Below are positions 47,393 to 58,334 of a stretch of 64,000 nt of DNA, piece after piece. Under the pieces are notes generated by a model. That model searched no databases and was not told the DNA's origin. It saw only the letters and a program-made list of their open reading frames with translations. The stretch is from Lepidodermella squamata. Taxonomy: Eukaryota > Gastrotricha. The stretch spans positions 2,604,001-2,668,000 of the forward strand of contig JBLDXI010000017.1 in assembly GCA_047495785.1 (NCBI GenBank), read 5' to 3'. Within the stretch, counting starts at the first letter, position 1. Each line of letters opens with the position of its first letter. The position numbers were made by a program, and so were the translations under genes.

Positions 47393-48378
47393 ATGTTTCG
47401 ATTATCCTTGTGCCTGGCGCTGGCGATCTACGCTGTTTGTCTATCAGCCGTTGAGCATGATGACGAAGAAGAGCATACCGTATGAGCCTCTTCTCATGAC
47501 GAACTTCGCTAATTTGATTTTGTTCTAGGAATTTGGTCAGGCTTTCCAAACAACAATAGGACCCTTAGCAAGAAGTAAGCCCAGTTTACTCGTAAAGCCC
47601 ACTCATCTAATTATTGTGCAGCTCAGAGATTTTGTGGGCATATACCCAAGGTTGAAAACGGCATTATCAACCCCGGCAAAAATATTGTTGGCGCCACCAG
47701 AACAGTGAAATGCGACGCAACGTTCATGATTAATGGTCCGAACCTGGTTGTATGCACTGAGAAGGGCTGGACGAAGCCCGGCGAATGTCTCCCGGTCTCG
47801 AAACGTTTCTACCTGATCAAAGACGCTGTCACGTGGTACGATGCCGTTGTTCGATGCGCCTCAGCCGGCGCCAGGCTCGCTATGCCTCGAACAGCGACTG
47901 ACAACGCTATCATCATTACGATCATGCGCCAACAAAGTTTGACAATTATTTTCCTAGAATTCACGATTTATTTGGCTGTGCTTTTCAGAACAGCTGATGG
48001 CTTGGATTGGATTGAATCGTGTAGGCCCAAATTCGGATAGATGGCAGTGGATTGATGGCAAATTTTACGATGAGGCATTTTCCGGTTGGCTGCCAGATGA
48101 GCCCAACGACCCAGAGTTTGAACGATGCGCTCTTATGAGACTTACCGTTGGAGTGAGTTCATAACAATTTTTTATTTTGGCTGAATTTAACAATTTTTTT
48201 TGCACAGCACCACCACGAATCGCGGAAGTCGCTGATGGTTGGCTGGAACGACTACTCGTGTGCGCTCAACCGAACAGTGATGGTTGTTGATTACAAAGAG
48301 CGTGTTCTCGACATTGGCGCGGTTTGCGAGCGAGAGGCTGCTAAGCGACCGATAAATCGTGCAGAGGGCGATTCTTAA
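47393..48378 (+). CDS. Secreted protein with one Sushi domain and one C-type lectin-like domain
   Basis: Five exons (47393-47479, 47529-47574, 47622-47936, 47989-48152, 48208-48378) give 260 residues without frame breaks. A signal peptide (MFRLSLCLALAIYAVCLSA) is followed by an acidic stretch. Residues about 47-95 form a Sushi/CCP unit (FCGHIPKVENGII, VKCDATF, VVCTEKGWTKPGEC). Residues about 97-245 form a C-type lectin-like domain: FYLIKDAVTWYDAVVRCASAGARL, AWIGLNRVGPNSDRWQW, GWLPDEPND (EPN calcium/mannose-type motif) and VCERE with terminal Cys. Loop residues after EPN differ from classic WND, so sugar binding needs testing. It could act in immunity or matrix. Confidence 0.8.
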
Positions 48379-49038
48379 GACTAGCAACTTCTGTGCAGTA
48401 AAACTCCTATATTGAAATTCTTCATAATTGTTGGAAATTTATTGCTTTTATACGCCTAAATAAATAGATACAAGTCATTTTTCAATATTCTCTGCCTTCA
48501 ATGTTAACGACTCCGCTTTTGACATTCAATTACGGGATTTCAGCAGCTGTTTCCCCATCAAAAGAGCTACTTTGTATCATCAAAGAGGATTTATTGAAAA
48601 ACTGAAATGGGTTTAGCGAAGTCGTAACTTTCTTCCCAGTGAGCCGATTCAGGAGAAATTTTCTCTACCGCTAGACAAACGGATGCTTGTACCTCCTTAA
48701 TCAAGTAACAAAAAAACAGTTTGATCGCATGTGCATAGCAACGTTTCATTTTATTATAATCACCTAATTCATGAATAAATTTCACTTCGTGTTTAAAGTG
48801 CCGAGGCACAACGACTAAATGAGCTCGAGACACACCGGAAAAGAGCCAGGCGAAAGCACAACACCGGAGTCCGATGGCATGATATTGCATCACATCATAA
48901 ACTAATCGAATTAACAGCGCGATACGCGCACATCAGATAAAAAAGCGCAATCTGCATAATTAGAGACGAGACGCATACTGAAACGTCTTTTTCGCGACCA
49001 CGTCCAGTCCTGAATATGAGAACGGTTCAATCTGGTCC
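48379..49038. other. Intergenic spacer between convergent genes
   Basis: 660 bp between the lectin gene and PSMA3 ends, containing 3'UTRs. AATAAA at about 48459 (plus) could end the lectin transcript. No gene seen. Confidence 0.45.
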
Positions 49039-51293
49039 TTACGAATCCGCGTCCTGCTCCGCAAGCGCAGCCTGGAAAACGAAACAGGAAGAATTAGCTT
49101 CAATTAATCCATAAAATATGGGAAACCAACCTTGGCAAAAGCCTCAGCCTCATTCAAAACACTTTCAGGCACAAATTGATGACGCTCTTTTGTATCTATG
49201 AAGCACCAAATTCAGCGGATAGTTACAGAAATACACGTAATAAAATTACCACGAGTAACCCACGACATCTCGAGCAGGAAATGTTTGTCCTTGATATCGT
49301 CGTGGACCAGGTAGATGCTACAACGCAAAAAAGCGGTCAACAAAGCTCCTATTAGGTTATCGAATTGTAACTCACATTTTCGCCAGCTCCTTGGCAAGCT
49401 GCTCGCAGGTCATCTCTTTCAACTAACCGCAAAACAAAAATTAGAACGAGGAAGTTGAATTTAGCGATGAAACGCATACTTTGGGCAAAATCTTTTCCAA
49501 CTCAGTTTTCGCATTCTGCTTAGCTTTGCCGATAGCAACTGCGTGATAGCCCTGATATAAACAGAAGTCTACTACTTAAAATCATCAATTGACCCGTTGA
49601 TCTTACAAAGGAAGTTCCAGCCGGGTCGACGAGGAACAGATACGGCTGAGGCTCGGGCTTCTCGTGGCCGAGACCTCCGACGAGCAGGCTGCAGCCGAAA
49701 GGACGCAGGGCGCCGTACAGGGTGTAGGCGTGTGCGTACAGGGCCATGCGCTGGGACAAGTACTTGATCGGAATGTTCTGACCGTTCTCGTTGCGGTAGT
49801 TGGCCGCTTCGTCATGACCGATTTCAACGAGGTGCTTCGCGTCAGCCAACAAGCCGGCAACAGCCTGATTTTATTCAAAAATGAAAATCATCGATTCAAG
49901 TTTCTAAAACTTCTTCCTTAGTCTTTGAGAAATCAAATGCGTTTGGCATAGAGAATAGAGTTACCAGAGATGAAACTCCTATTGGAAACTAGAAGTTTTA
50001 ATTCTTTTGCCGATTTCGTAAAATTTCATTATGGCGGATCTTTTTGAAAGTCGCGCATGCATGTTTACATGTAAAAAATGGTGTTTTTCCACGCGCTATA
50101 CCCACTATCCCCCATCATGGAATTTTGATTTTATTATTTTAATCGAAGGGGATCGGTTTCATCTACAATATTTGTTTACATTATTTGTTTACCAAAGCCA
50201 CCGTTCAAAAATTATTCATGGGTTTCAGAAGCATTTTTTCGGGATTCTGTTATTGAATATGGCAAAGTGTAAAGGCTGAAATCAATGCTAAGTTGTTTTT
50301 CAAATTATTTAAAAGCAGCCTACAACATTTCTCAATTTTTTTCATACGAAGTGCGAACGCGTTTTCTCATGCGGAATGACGTCTGGAATGACCGCTGGGT
50401 GGTTTAGGTATAAAGCATGTAAACCAAAAAAATGCTTCTGAAACCCATGAATAATTTTTGAACGGTGGCTTTGGTAAACAAATAATTTCTATATGCTTAT
50501 AATTTGGACTCAGCTCTATCATTTCCACCAAAGAAAACGATAGTCCGATCAAGGATGCGGCCCTGGGGTCAAGCCGAAAACACCTATTTTTGAACCCCCA
50601 AAAAGTAACCTCCGGGAAAACCGCTATGGCGTCAAAACCGTGCATTTCCGTACGGATTCCTTTGAACTGGTTGTAGATGAAACCGATCCCCTTCGATTAA
50701 AATAATAAAATCAAAATTCCATGATGGGGGATAGTGGGTATAGCGCGTGGAAAAACACCATTTTTTACATGTAAACATGCATGCGCGACTTTCAAAAAGA
50801 TCCGCCATAATGAAATTTTACGAAATCGGCAAAAGAATTAAAACTTCTAGTTTCCAATAGGAGTTTCATCTCTGGTAACTCTATTCTCTATGAGGTACGC
50901 ATTTTGATCCGATAAAATCGAGACGAATCTCCTGATAAGTAATGGGACATACGCATCCGACGTGAGTGTCGATGCTGAAAATTCGGCGGTTTGAGTCAGG
51001 TTCGTACAGCTTCGATGTGATGATTTTTTCTACAGCGAACACAACACCGTCCTTGCAAACAGCAGCCACGGCGGTTCTGGTGAATGCCAAATTAAATAAT
51101 GATAATAAATTGCGTCAAGGCAGCAAACCCGCTGGCATCAACTGCTTTCTGAGCATATTCAACCTGGAAAACGCGACCGTCGGGCGAGAAATGACCAGCC
51201 GAGAGATCGTACTAGCAAAAATTAACACATCGATACATCGATAATTCGCAGCCCAATTTCAATAAAACATACGCCTGTACCAATGGAGCTCAT
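49039..51293 (-). CDS. PSMA3: 20S proteasome subunit alpha-7 (PSMA3)
   Basis: Nine exons on the minus strand, from MSSIGTG (51273-51293), then [21 protein letters not shown] (51129-51211), [18 protein letters not shown] (50953-51076), [16 protein letters not shown] (49607-49864) and five short 3' exons to an acidic tail at 49039. The alpha-subunit N-terminal signature YDxSxxxFSPDGRxxQVEYA is present. Features specific to alpha-7/PSMA3 are the [20 protein letters not shown] region, the [11 protein letters not shown]-type helix and the acidic C-terminus. As an alpha subunit it has no proteolytic site; it forms part of the outer ring gate. The third-to-fourth exon intron is over 1 kb because it contains a foldback element. 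The ATG follows a TTTTTAG acceptor by about 30 bp and sits 197 bp downstream of DCTN1. Confidence 0.9.
49951..50888. mobile_element. Foldback element (938 bp) inside a PSMA3 intron, TA-flanked
   Basis: The outer arms, 49951 to about 50175 and about 50660 to 50888, are near-perfect reverse complements of each other; inner arms about 50180-50245 and 50425-50490 pair too. Both ends abut TA and begin GAGAATAGAGTTACC. A unique segment (about 50490-50660) breaks the symmetry on one side. No transposase frame is present. It sits in the 1.09-kb intron between PSMA3 exons 3 and 4. Confidence 0.82.
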
Positions 51294-51490
51294 TTTTCCA
51301 ACCGAAAATGTTATAAAATGACCTAAAAATATGACAATTTTCAATTAAAAACTGTTTATTGCCGTAGCAAAAGCACCGATCACACGAAAAACACGTTATA
51401 GGTGCAGCAATTTCGGATTGTTAAATATTGAAATAAGCAAGCCAAGTCATGACCTAACAATAAATACTGGAAGACGAGATGGTGAAGGAA

Positions 51491-54400
51491 TCAACAGGCA
51501 GCAGAGAGAAAAGCAGTGTGGATTTGATTGAACTGGTTCAATGTCACATTCAGCGCCACTACCGACCGTTCGCCCTGCTTTGTTTTCGCCAAATCGACCT
51601 CGGCAAGGACGTCGCCGGCCGAAATTGGCTGGATTAGTTTAGGGAAGTGTTGTTCGACTTTGCTGGAAACAGCCAGCATTGACTCGTGTAACGATCGCAA
51701 CCTCAACGATCTTTGATTCAGAAGCCATTTTAGTTTATGAGCCGAAATAGTTTCATCAGCTTGGTGCTGATCGCTCCTCAGCGGCTGCGATAACTCTTGC
51801 ACCATCTTGGTCTGAAGCAATTGCACTTGTTTCGCGACATCAGCCGCACTCTCCGAACTACAGGCTGCTCCGTTCGAAGACGACCGAGTAGGCTTCCGCA
51901 GGGGTTTCAGCCCAGCAAAACGTTCCGTCGACAGTTTCATGCGAAGCTGATTGCGTTCAACTATCAAGCGTTGACACGCCGATTCGAGATCGGCGATGCG
52001 TGACTGAAGCATCGGCGAGTCTCGAACGACAGTGGCAGCAGATGATGAGACACTATCAAGACCAGGCGCATGTGTTTGGTGACTAGCAGTCGACGGTTGG
52101 GAGCTGTTCGACGAGTCGGCGGATGTTGTTGGCTGACTTGTGGCTTGGCCTGTAACAGACCGCCGAGACATCGCAACAACCTTTTCTTGCAGCTCCTGTC
52201 TCTCGGCCTGCAACTGGCCGATTTGCCGCTGGTATACATCGAGGGTCCTTTCCGCCTCGTTTTGTTGAGCAACCAATTGCACCTTCAACTCCTCGTATTT
52301 GCGTTGAGCCGCCTCGGCATCTCGACCTCCAGCTTCGATTCGCCGCTCAAGGAGACCGATTTTTGTATTCAGTTGATCGATTTCGTCCTGGGAGGCTCGG
52401 ATTTGCTTTTTGACCTCTTGCAATTCGAGATCACGAGCCTCCAACCGCTGACGAGATTGGCGGTTCTCATTCGCTTCTGCTCTTAAGGAGGCTGCGCGTT
52501 GTTGAATGGAAGTGGCTGGAGAAATTTGAGAAGTTGGAATATCGCCATCTGGTTCAAGGTACCCAGATAGAGTCTTTGTCGCCTCAGCCACGTCCAGAAG
52601 CTGGCGGCAGTGCTCAGCAATGCCCGCGTCTTCAGCCGCAAAAACTGCGTGGCAAGCCGCAGCCGCGCATTCGCTGAACGCCTCGACAGTCAACTGCCAG
52701 GGCGCAGAGGTCGGCGACAATTTCTTAGCGCCTTTCGCCTCTCCGCCGGTTCCGCTTGACGCATCGTTAGACGCGACCAGCCGAACTACGGCCGAACTGG
52801 TTTGGCGAAGCAAGTTGCAAATTCGAACAGCTAAATGACAAGCTGAAAGAGTTTTACTGCGAACACTCGCTTCTATCGCCAGCTTTTTGCCAGGCTCTAA
52901 ATTCGAGAATAGACGTGCTCCACGCCGCGACGCTTGCATCAGCGACTTGGCAGTTGCTTTCAAATCGATAACGGCTGCTATCGAAGGCACGATCAGCAAG
53001 TCGCTCGGAATTAGCGGGGCGATCTGGCTAGCAGCACTCAACGCCAGCTGTGCAGCAGTTTCGAATAGGCGGAAACTATCTGAAACAAGTTTTGAGTCGC
53101 CAAATGCAGCCAACTTTTCTGCTGGTACCGAGTTGAGCTGCGAATCAAAAATGCGACGCATTGCTTCCACCGGCTGACTGAGCGCTTCCAGGCTCGAAGT
53201 CTCATCTAACTGATTGGTTTTCAAACGATCAATAAACACGTCAATCGACTGCTCTTGACGCTGAACATCGCCGGAAAACGAACTAAGCAGCATTATAGCA
53301 TGATCTGGCTGCAACGAGTCGGTCAAGGCCAGCAATTGACCGGCGTGAAGACTCAATTCGGCGCAGGATAACGAGACCGCAGCCGCGAAATTCACCTGCT
53401 GCGACTCACTGTTATGTAGAATAACGTGGCGAGACCATTGCTCAGCGACAGGAGACCATTCGCCGAACCATTCAGCAACTTTATTTGCAATCATATTGGC
53501 CTTTTCTATCAGCCGCGAAATACTGACATAAGTTTGAACCGCATTCAGCTCATTCGATGACTTCGACTGCCAATTTTCTGGTAAGAATGGTTGCACCAAT
53601 TCGACATACCGTTTCATCGACGTTGTCTCGATTTTGGAAAGTTCAAATTGAACTTGATTAAGGCGGATTTGGTTATTGCTAGACCGCGTTGCTGCGCTGA
53701 TGGCAACAGGGGGAGCTGCCTCTACAACAGCCGGTTTCTCGCCAGAATTCTGAGCCATAGCTATTTGTTCCGCCAAATCAGCGTTTTCGAGCCGCAGCTG
53801 ATCTGCCTCTTGCCGCAAAGATGCGACTTGACGCTGGAAACGTGACACTAACATCTCAGCATCGGCTAATTGTTCGTTCGCGTGGTTCAATTTGGTCAGT
53901 AACTCTTGCCGGCTCGATTTTATCATATCAAGCTCTTCTTGAAGCTGAATTTCAACATGCCTTAACTCTTCTTGAAGCTGCTGGTCGACGTCTCGCAACT
54001 GCTCTAAATCGTTCCGTTCATCTTCAAGTGCATTCACTTGGTCTTCCAGTTCGATGTTTTTGCGAGTTAAATGCTCAACCATTTCGGTGGCGCCCATTGC
54101 GGCGTCTACCTGTTCGGTTAGTGCAAGGCGAGCTTCTTCCAAGTTTTGAATTTCATTCAGCAACTTTTCGCGCTCCTTCAAATTTTCGTCGATCATCTTC
54201 TCGCGCTGTTCTGCCGACTTTTCAAGAGCATCAATTCGCTCACGGTCGGCCTTATTCAAATCACGAAGGCGAATTACAGCCTCCTTCAACTTGGCGTTTT
54301 GTTCCTCGGACTGTTTCAGCTGGTAACCGAGAACTGCAGCATTGCTGCCTGTTGCGCCACCGGCAGCAGCGGGGCTTGACGCCATGGATGCCAAGTCCTC

Positions 54401-55687
54401 TTTCATAGAGTTGACTTGTTTCTCCAACTCGATAACCCTCTCGTTCAGTTCGGTGTTTTCTTGTTGCAGCAAATCGGCTCGCTCTTCTGCCATTTCTTTA
54501 TCGAGAGTCGCCATTTCAATAGTTTCAGCAGCGGTTGACATCTCCTCTTTGTACCTGAGCAAAATCAAAATTAATAATGCGAATAATTTAAATACTTCAG
54601 TTATTACTTCTCGAATGCCTCTTGAGTCTCTTTCAACTCATTTTTGGCTTTTTGGAGTTGGCGCTGAATCTCTGCATGCTCGATTTGCATTTTGTTTTTG
54701 AATTCCTAAACACCGAAAATTATCAATGATATTTCTTAGCCTTTCTTTCTTATCTTCAGTGCAAATGACTCACCGTTAGCTGCTGCAGCTGAATCAACTT
54801 TGCGCGGTCTTCATTGCGCTTTATCTTCAGTGTCTCTAGTTTTTCCTCCAGGTCGCGATTTTTGACCATCAGCTCTTCGATACTGGCTAGATTCGTTGTT
54901 GAACCCGATGAATCGAAAGCCTTTTTAGCGGCCATCCCAGACAAAGATGATGTCATTGATGGTGTTTTCGGCACCAAAATATCAGCAGGTGCGGCAGTAA
55001 TACTGTGTTTTCTTCTGTCAATGAAGTCGGCCGCACGATCTTCAAGGTCCTGAGCTTCGTACTCCGCCTTAGGCTTAGTAGGCAATGTTTGAGGTTTCAT
55101 AGGCATTACTTTTGCAACTGGCGTGCTAGTTCCTTCACTCTCTGAAATTAGAATGCTAATTAACAACATACGTGTCAACATTCATAAATATACCTGATGG
55201 TGGAGGTGGCTTTGGAATGCTGGGAATGCCAGAAGCTCTTGGGAGACCAGAGGGCGCGGGAATCGAACTCTCCACGTGGGGAGCAGCTATTTTTGATGTC
55301 GCGGGTATACTTGATGCAACAGGCGTTGCAGGTGCGGGTGTGGATGGTACATTTGAATCACTCAGTAACGCTAACTGTTTGAGATTAATTTTTTTAATAT
55401 TAAACTTGAAACACTTAATTTAGCTGACCTGTGTTTGTCTCACAAATATACCGTGGTTATCCTTGCAAGCGAAGTATTTCACGCCATTTACGCTGCCGTT
55501 GTTTTTACCTTTGGCTTCGTCAAGAACCACGCCTATCCACTTGCCTGAAACGAGCAACAGTATGATTTACCGGAATCAAACAGGCTCATAATTTACCTTC
55601 AGCAAATTCAGTATTGCCAACAAAAGCAACGGCTCCGAATATACCTTTTCCCACAACTTCAACTCTGTTACCGATCGAAAGTGACAT
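51491..55687 (-). CDS. DCTN1: Dynactin subunit 1 (p150-Glued)
   Basis: Six exons: 55597-55687, 55429-55544, 55194-55374, 54774-55141, 54608-54705, 51491-54554; about 1305 residues, all in phase, and close to the human length. Residues 1-69 are the CAP-Gly microtubule/EB-binding domain ([21 protein letters not shown], then [20 protein letters not shown]; the family motif GKNDG has Asn in place of Asp here). A Ser/Pro-rich basic linker follows (about 70-190), then the dynein-binding coiled coil CC1, including KYKEEM...[23 protein letters not shown], which is diagnostic. A globular inter-coil segment, a second coiled coil (about 930-1110) and a conserved C-terminal tail follow. It couples dynein to cargo. 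The very long last exon contrasts with short upstream exons. Confidence 0.95.
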
Positions 55688-57191
55688 CACTCATAAAAAA
55701 TGATCGATCTAATTAAAGCAGATGAAATGAATAGATCAATCACATTCCCCATATTCACCACTCTCGACGAAAGCACATACGCAGACATGAAGCCGCTATA
55801 TATGACAAATAAATAGATCAAGAAGTTTGAATTGGAGTAGCACACCCTAGCCTCAAAGCTAGTAGCACTATGGAGGTCTGACTATCAATATATCACCATC
55901 ACCATATTCGGGAAATTGTGGTGCAACATCGAATAATTAATTTGGCATTAGGTTACATCCGCATAAAATCTGGTAACATATGTAATTTGGCAGTTCGATG
56001 GAGGCTTAGATGGCTAGTTCGGTAAGTTATTTCCCAGAGAAAGTAAGACCTGAAGACGGCTTTTGAAAAAGAGCGTCAGTGAAAAAATCTCTCAAAAAGA
56101 GAGGAGGCTGTGGAAATGAGGTGATTTGAGGTGTAGATCTCATGCTATCAAATTCAATCGGCCAGCAGATCGCACTATTCGCTGCTTTACCTCTCGCTAT
56201 ATCTCTTGTCCCTCCTTAATCTTGCAGAAGTGGGAAATAAATTGAGCTGGGAATCTAAACCGTAGCCCACGGTTTTGCAAGGAATACACTGGGTTACGAC
56301 CAGCGACCAGCTATCGCTTTAAGTTTAGCAATTCGCCCCTATGCACTTTTCGGCAAGGATCACAAGGCAAGATTTTACCGACTTGAGAGAAAGGGGAGCT
56401 ATTCAAAATCCAGTTGAGTATACTATAGTGTTGAGGGAAAAAATACTTTCAGCAGAAGAGAGATGACCGCAGGTCGCAGGTTGGTTCCCATCCGCCCAGG
56501 AGGCGTTCATAGTTCAGAATTGAGTTGAATTTTCTAGAAAACTGAAAACGCAAAACGGGTAACCAAAAGAAGTTGTGGGTAAGTTTGAACGGCGAGCGCT
56601 ATGAAGATTGACAATGCAAAATTCGTGAGAATTATGTGATTTAGGCAGAGCGCAGATCGCAGAGCTTTCATCAGGAGTTCACTGACAGTTGTTTACTGAG
56701 TAACTTTGGTTTTTCGGTGTTCGGGGGATCTTATCGCGACGATAGTTTGCTTCATATGCGTTAAGCGCAATACCTTAGATCACTGAGATGCGGGATGGTT
56801 CAATGTTCTTGTCTTGTGAGTTAGCAACGCCAAACAGCGACGTAAGAATCGCCGCGTCTGGCGATCCCTTTTCTGCGGATCTCACAGATCCTCCATTTTT
56901 TAGTTATTTGCTTTTCACAGTATTTTAATAGAAATTCTTTCAAATGACTTTAAAACTTTAAATGCTCGTATCATAGAGCCTGGTGTATGAGTTATCCAAG
57001 AAAATAAAATCAAGGCCCACGTGACCAAGAGCCGCCAAAAATCTCCAGCAGCCAAATCCTAGGCAAAACGATCGCTGAAAATCGCTGACGAAATCGATAG
57101 ACTTGGGACTTGGCAAAGCGAATCTTACTTACCTAACGCGTTCCTACCGGCGACATGGAGCGACTCTTGGGTTTAAATATCCAATTAGCAT
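55688..57191. other. Intergenic region
   Basis: 1.5 kb between DCTN1 and the dead LINE. I see no gene or repeat boundary. It is likely the promoter region of DCTN1 plus flanking DNA. Confidence 0.45.
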
Positions 57192-58250
57192 TCAAATTTG
57201 GCCCGAAAACTTCAGGCCTTTACTGCTTAATCTATAACTAAGCAGCGGCTGTTTACTAAGCAACGTGTTTACGATGTTAACCGAATCAATGCCTGACACT
57301 TCCTGGTGCTCTTGAACCAGCTTTGCCACTGCCGGAACGACCAGCAAGACTCGCCTTAGGAATCTCAGCCGTAAGGGGACCAAGCCTGTCTAGGTATAGC
57401 GCATTCATACCGATTGTCTTTTCGAACTGTTCGCGCCGGCTGATGCCAACAATGCATCTGAGTGCGTCATGCTCAATGATGTAGAGCTTTTCCAGCTGCG
57501 TCTCACTGGCGTTGAGGAAGCACATACACACATATTCCAAAATCGGACGAATCAAAGTTATGTAGAGCCACACCATGTCGGTCGAGAAGGTTACCCCAAG
57601 ATAACGTGCCTCATCGACAACCGGCAGTTCGGTTTGACCAAGAAATAGCAGGTCTGTCCCACGTACCGAAACACAGCACCTGACATTTGGGAGGGCTCAG
57701 AGGCAGCTTCCACAGTCGACTCCACATACCCACCATGCGTAGCGATCTTTGCAGCTTTGTAATCGCCACGTCTTGCGCAACCTCGCAGGCGTACAGTGTT
57801 ACATCGTCGGCGAACGAGGCTGGACTCGCATCCATAAGGCCAATTGTCTCTTTTATCAGGTCAGCCGTGAAAAAACAGAACAGGGTAGGGCTTAGCGGCG
57901 AGCCTTGCGGCACCCCAGCACCAATTGGCGTTTCATCACTCAGGCTGTCACCAACTCGGACTCGAAAGTTTCTCTCAAATAAAAACGATGAGATCCACCT
58001 TACCCACTCCCTGGGTATCTCCTCACATTTTTGTAGCTTATACATCAGGCTGAAATGATCAGCGGCATTGAATGCGCCTTCAAAGTCCAACAGTGCAACT
58101 AAAAGGACTTCCTTTTCAGCCTTGCCTTGGAAGCCAATTGCGACAGCGTGAACGTGTGATCATTGGTAGAGCGAAGTCTTCGGAAACCACTTTGGTGAAT
58201 ATGGGTGACAGAATCAGAATTGTTTTCAGTTCTGGTGTAAAATGGATTGC
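57192..58250 (-). pseudogene. Broken non-LTR retrotransposon (LINE) reverse transcriptase remnant
   Basis: Minus-strand frames in order: HQSGFRRLRSTNDHTFTLSQ (58170-58230 region), then a frameshift into VALLDFEGAFNAADHFSLMY, GVPQGSPLSPTLF and SFADDVTLY (the FADD catalytic box) at 57611-58090, then another shift to ARYLGVTF, and a last frame with TLIRPILEYVCMCF...YIIEHDALRCIVG. The motif order and the palm box identify a LINE-type reverse transcriptase of the Jockey/CR1-like group (class inferred). At least two frameshifts and an internal deletion after the YLGVTF motif make it non-functional. Its upstream endonuclease part is missing. It lies just upstream of TTC27. Confidence 0.82.
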
Positions 58251-58334
58251 CAGGAATGATGTTTCCAGGGATGTCTTGTGTCTTGGATTTAAAAAATGGA
58301 TTTATTATATCTTAGAATTCTTTTCTTATTTTCA

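Noticed and set aside
48591-48893. Minus-strand 100-residue frame between the lectin and PSMA3 genes
   Set aside because: It lies in the convergent 3' region and shows no motif.
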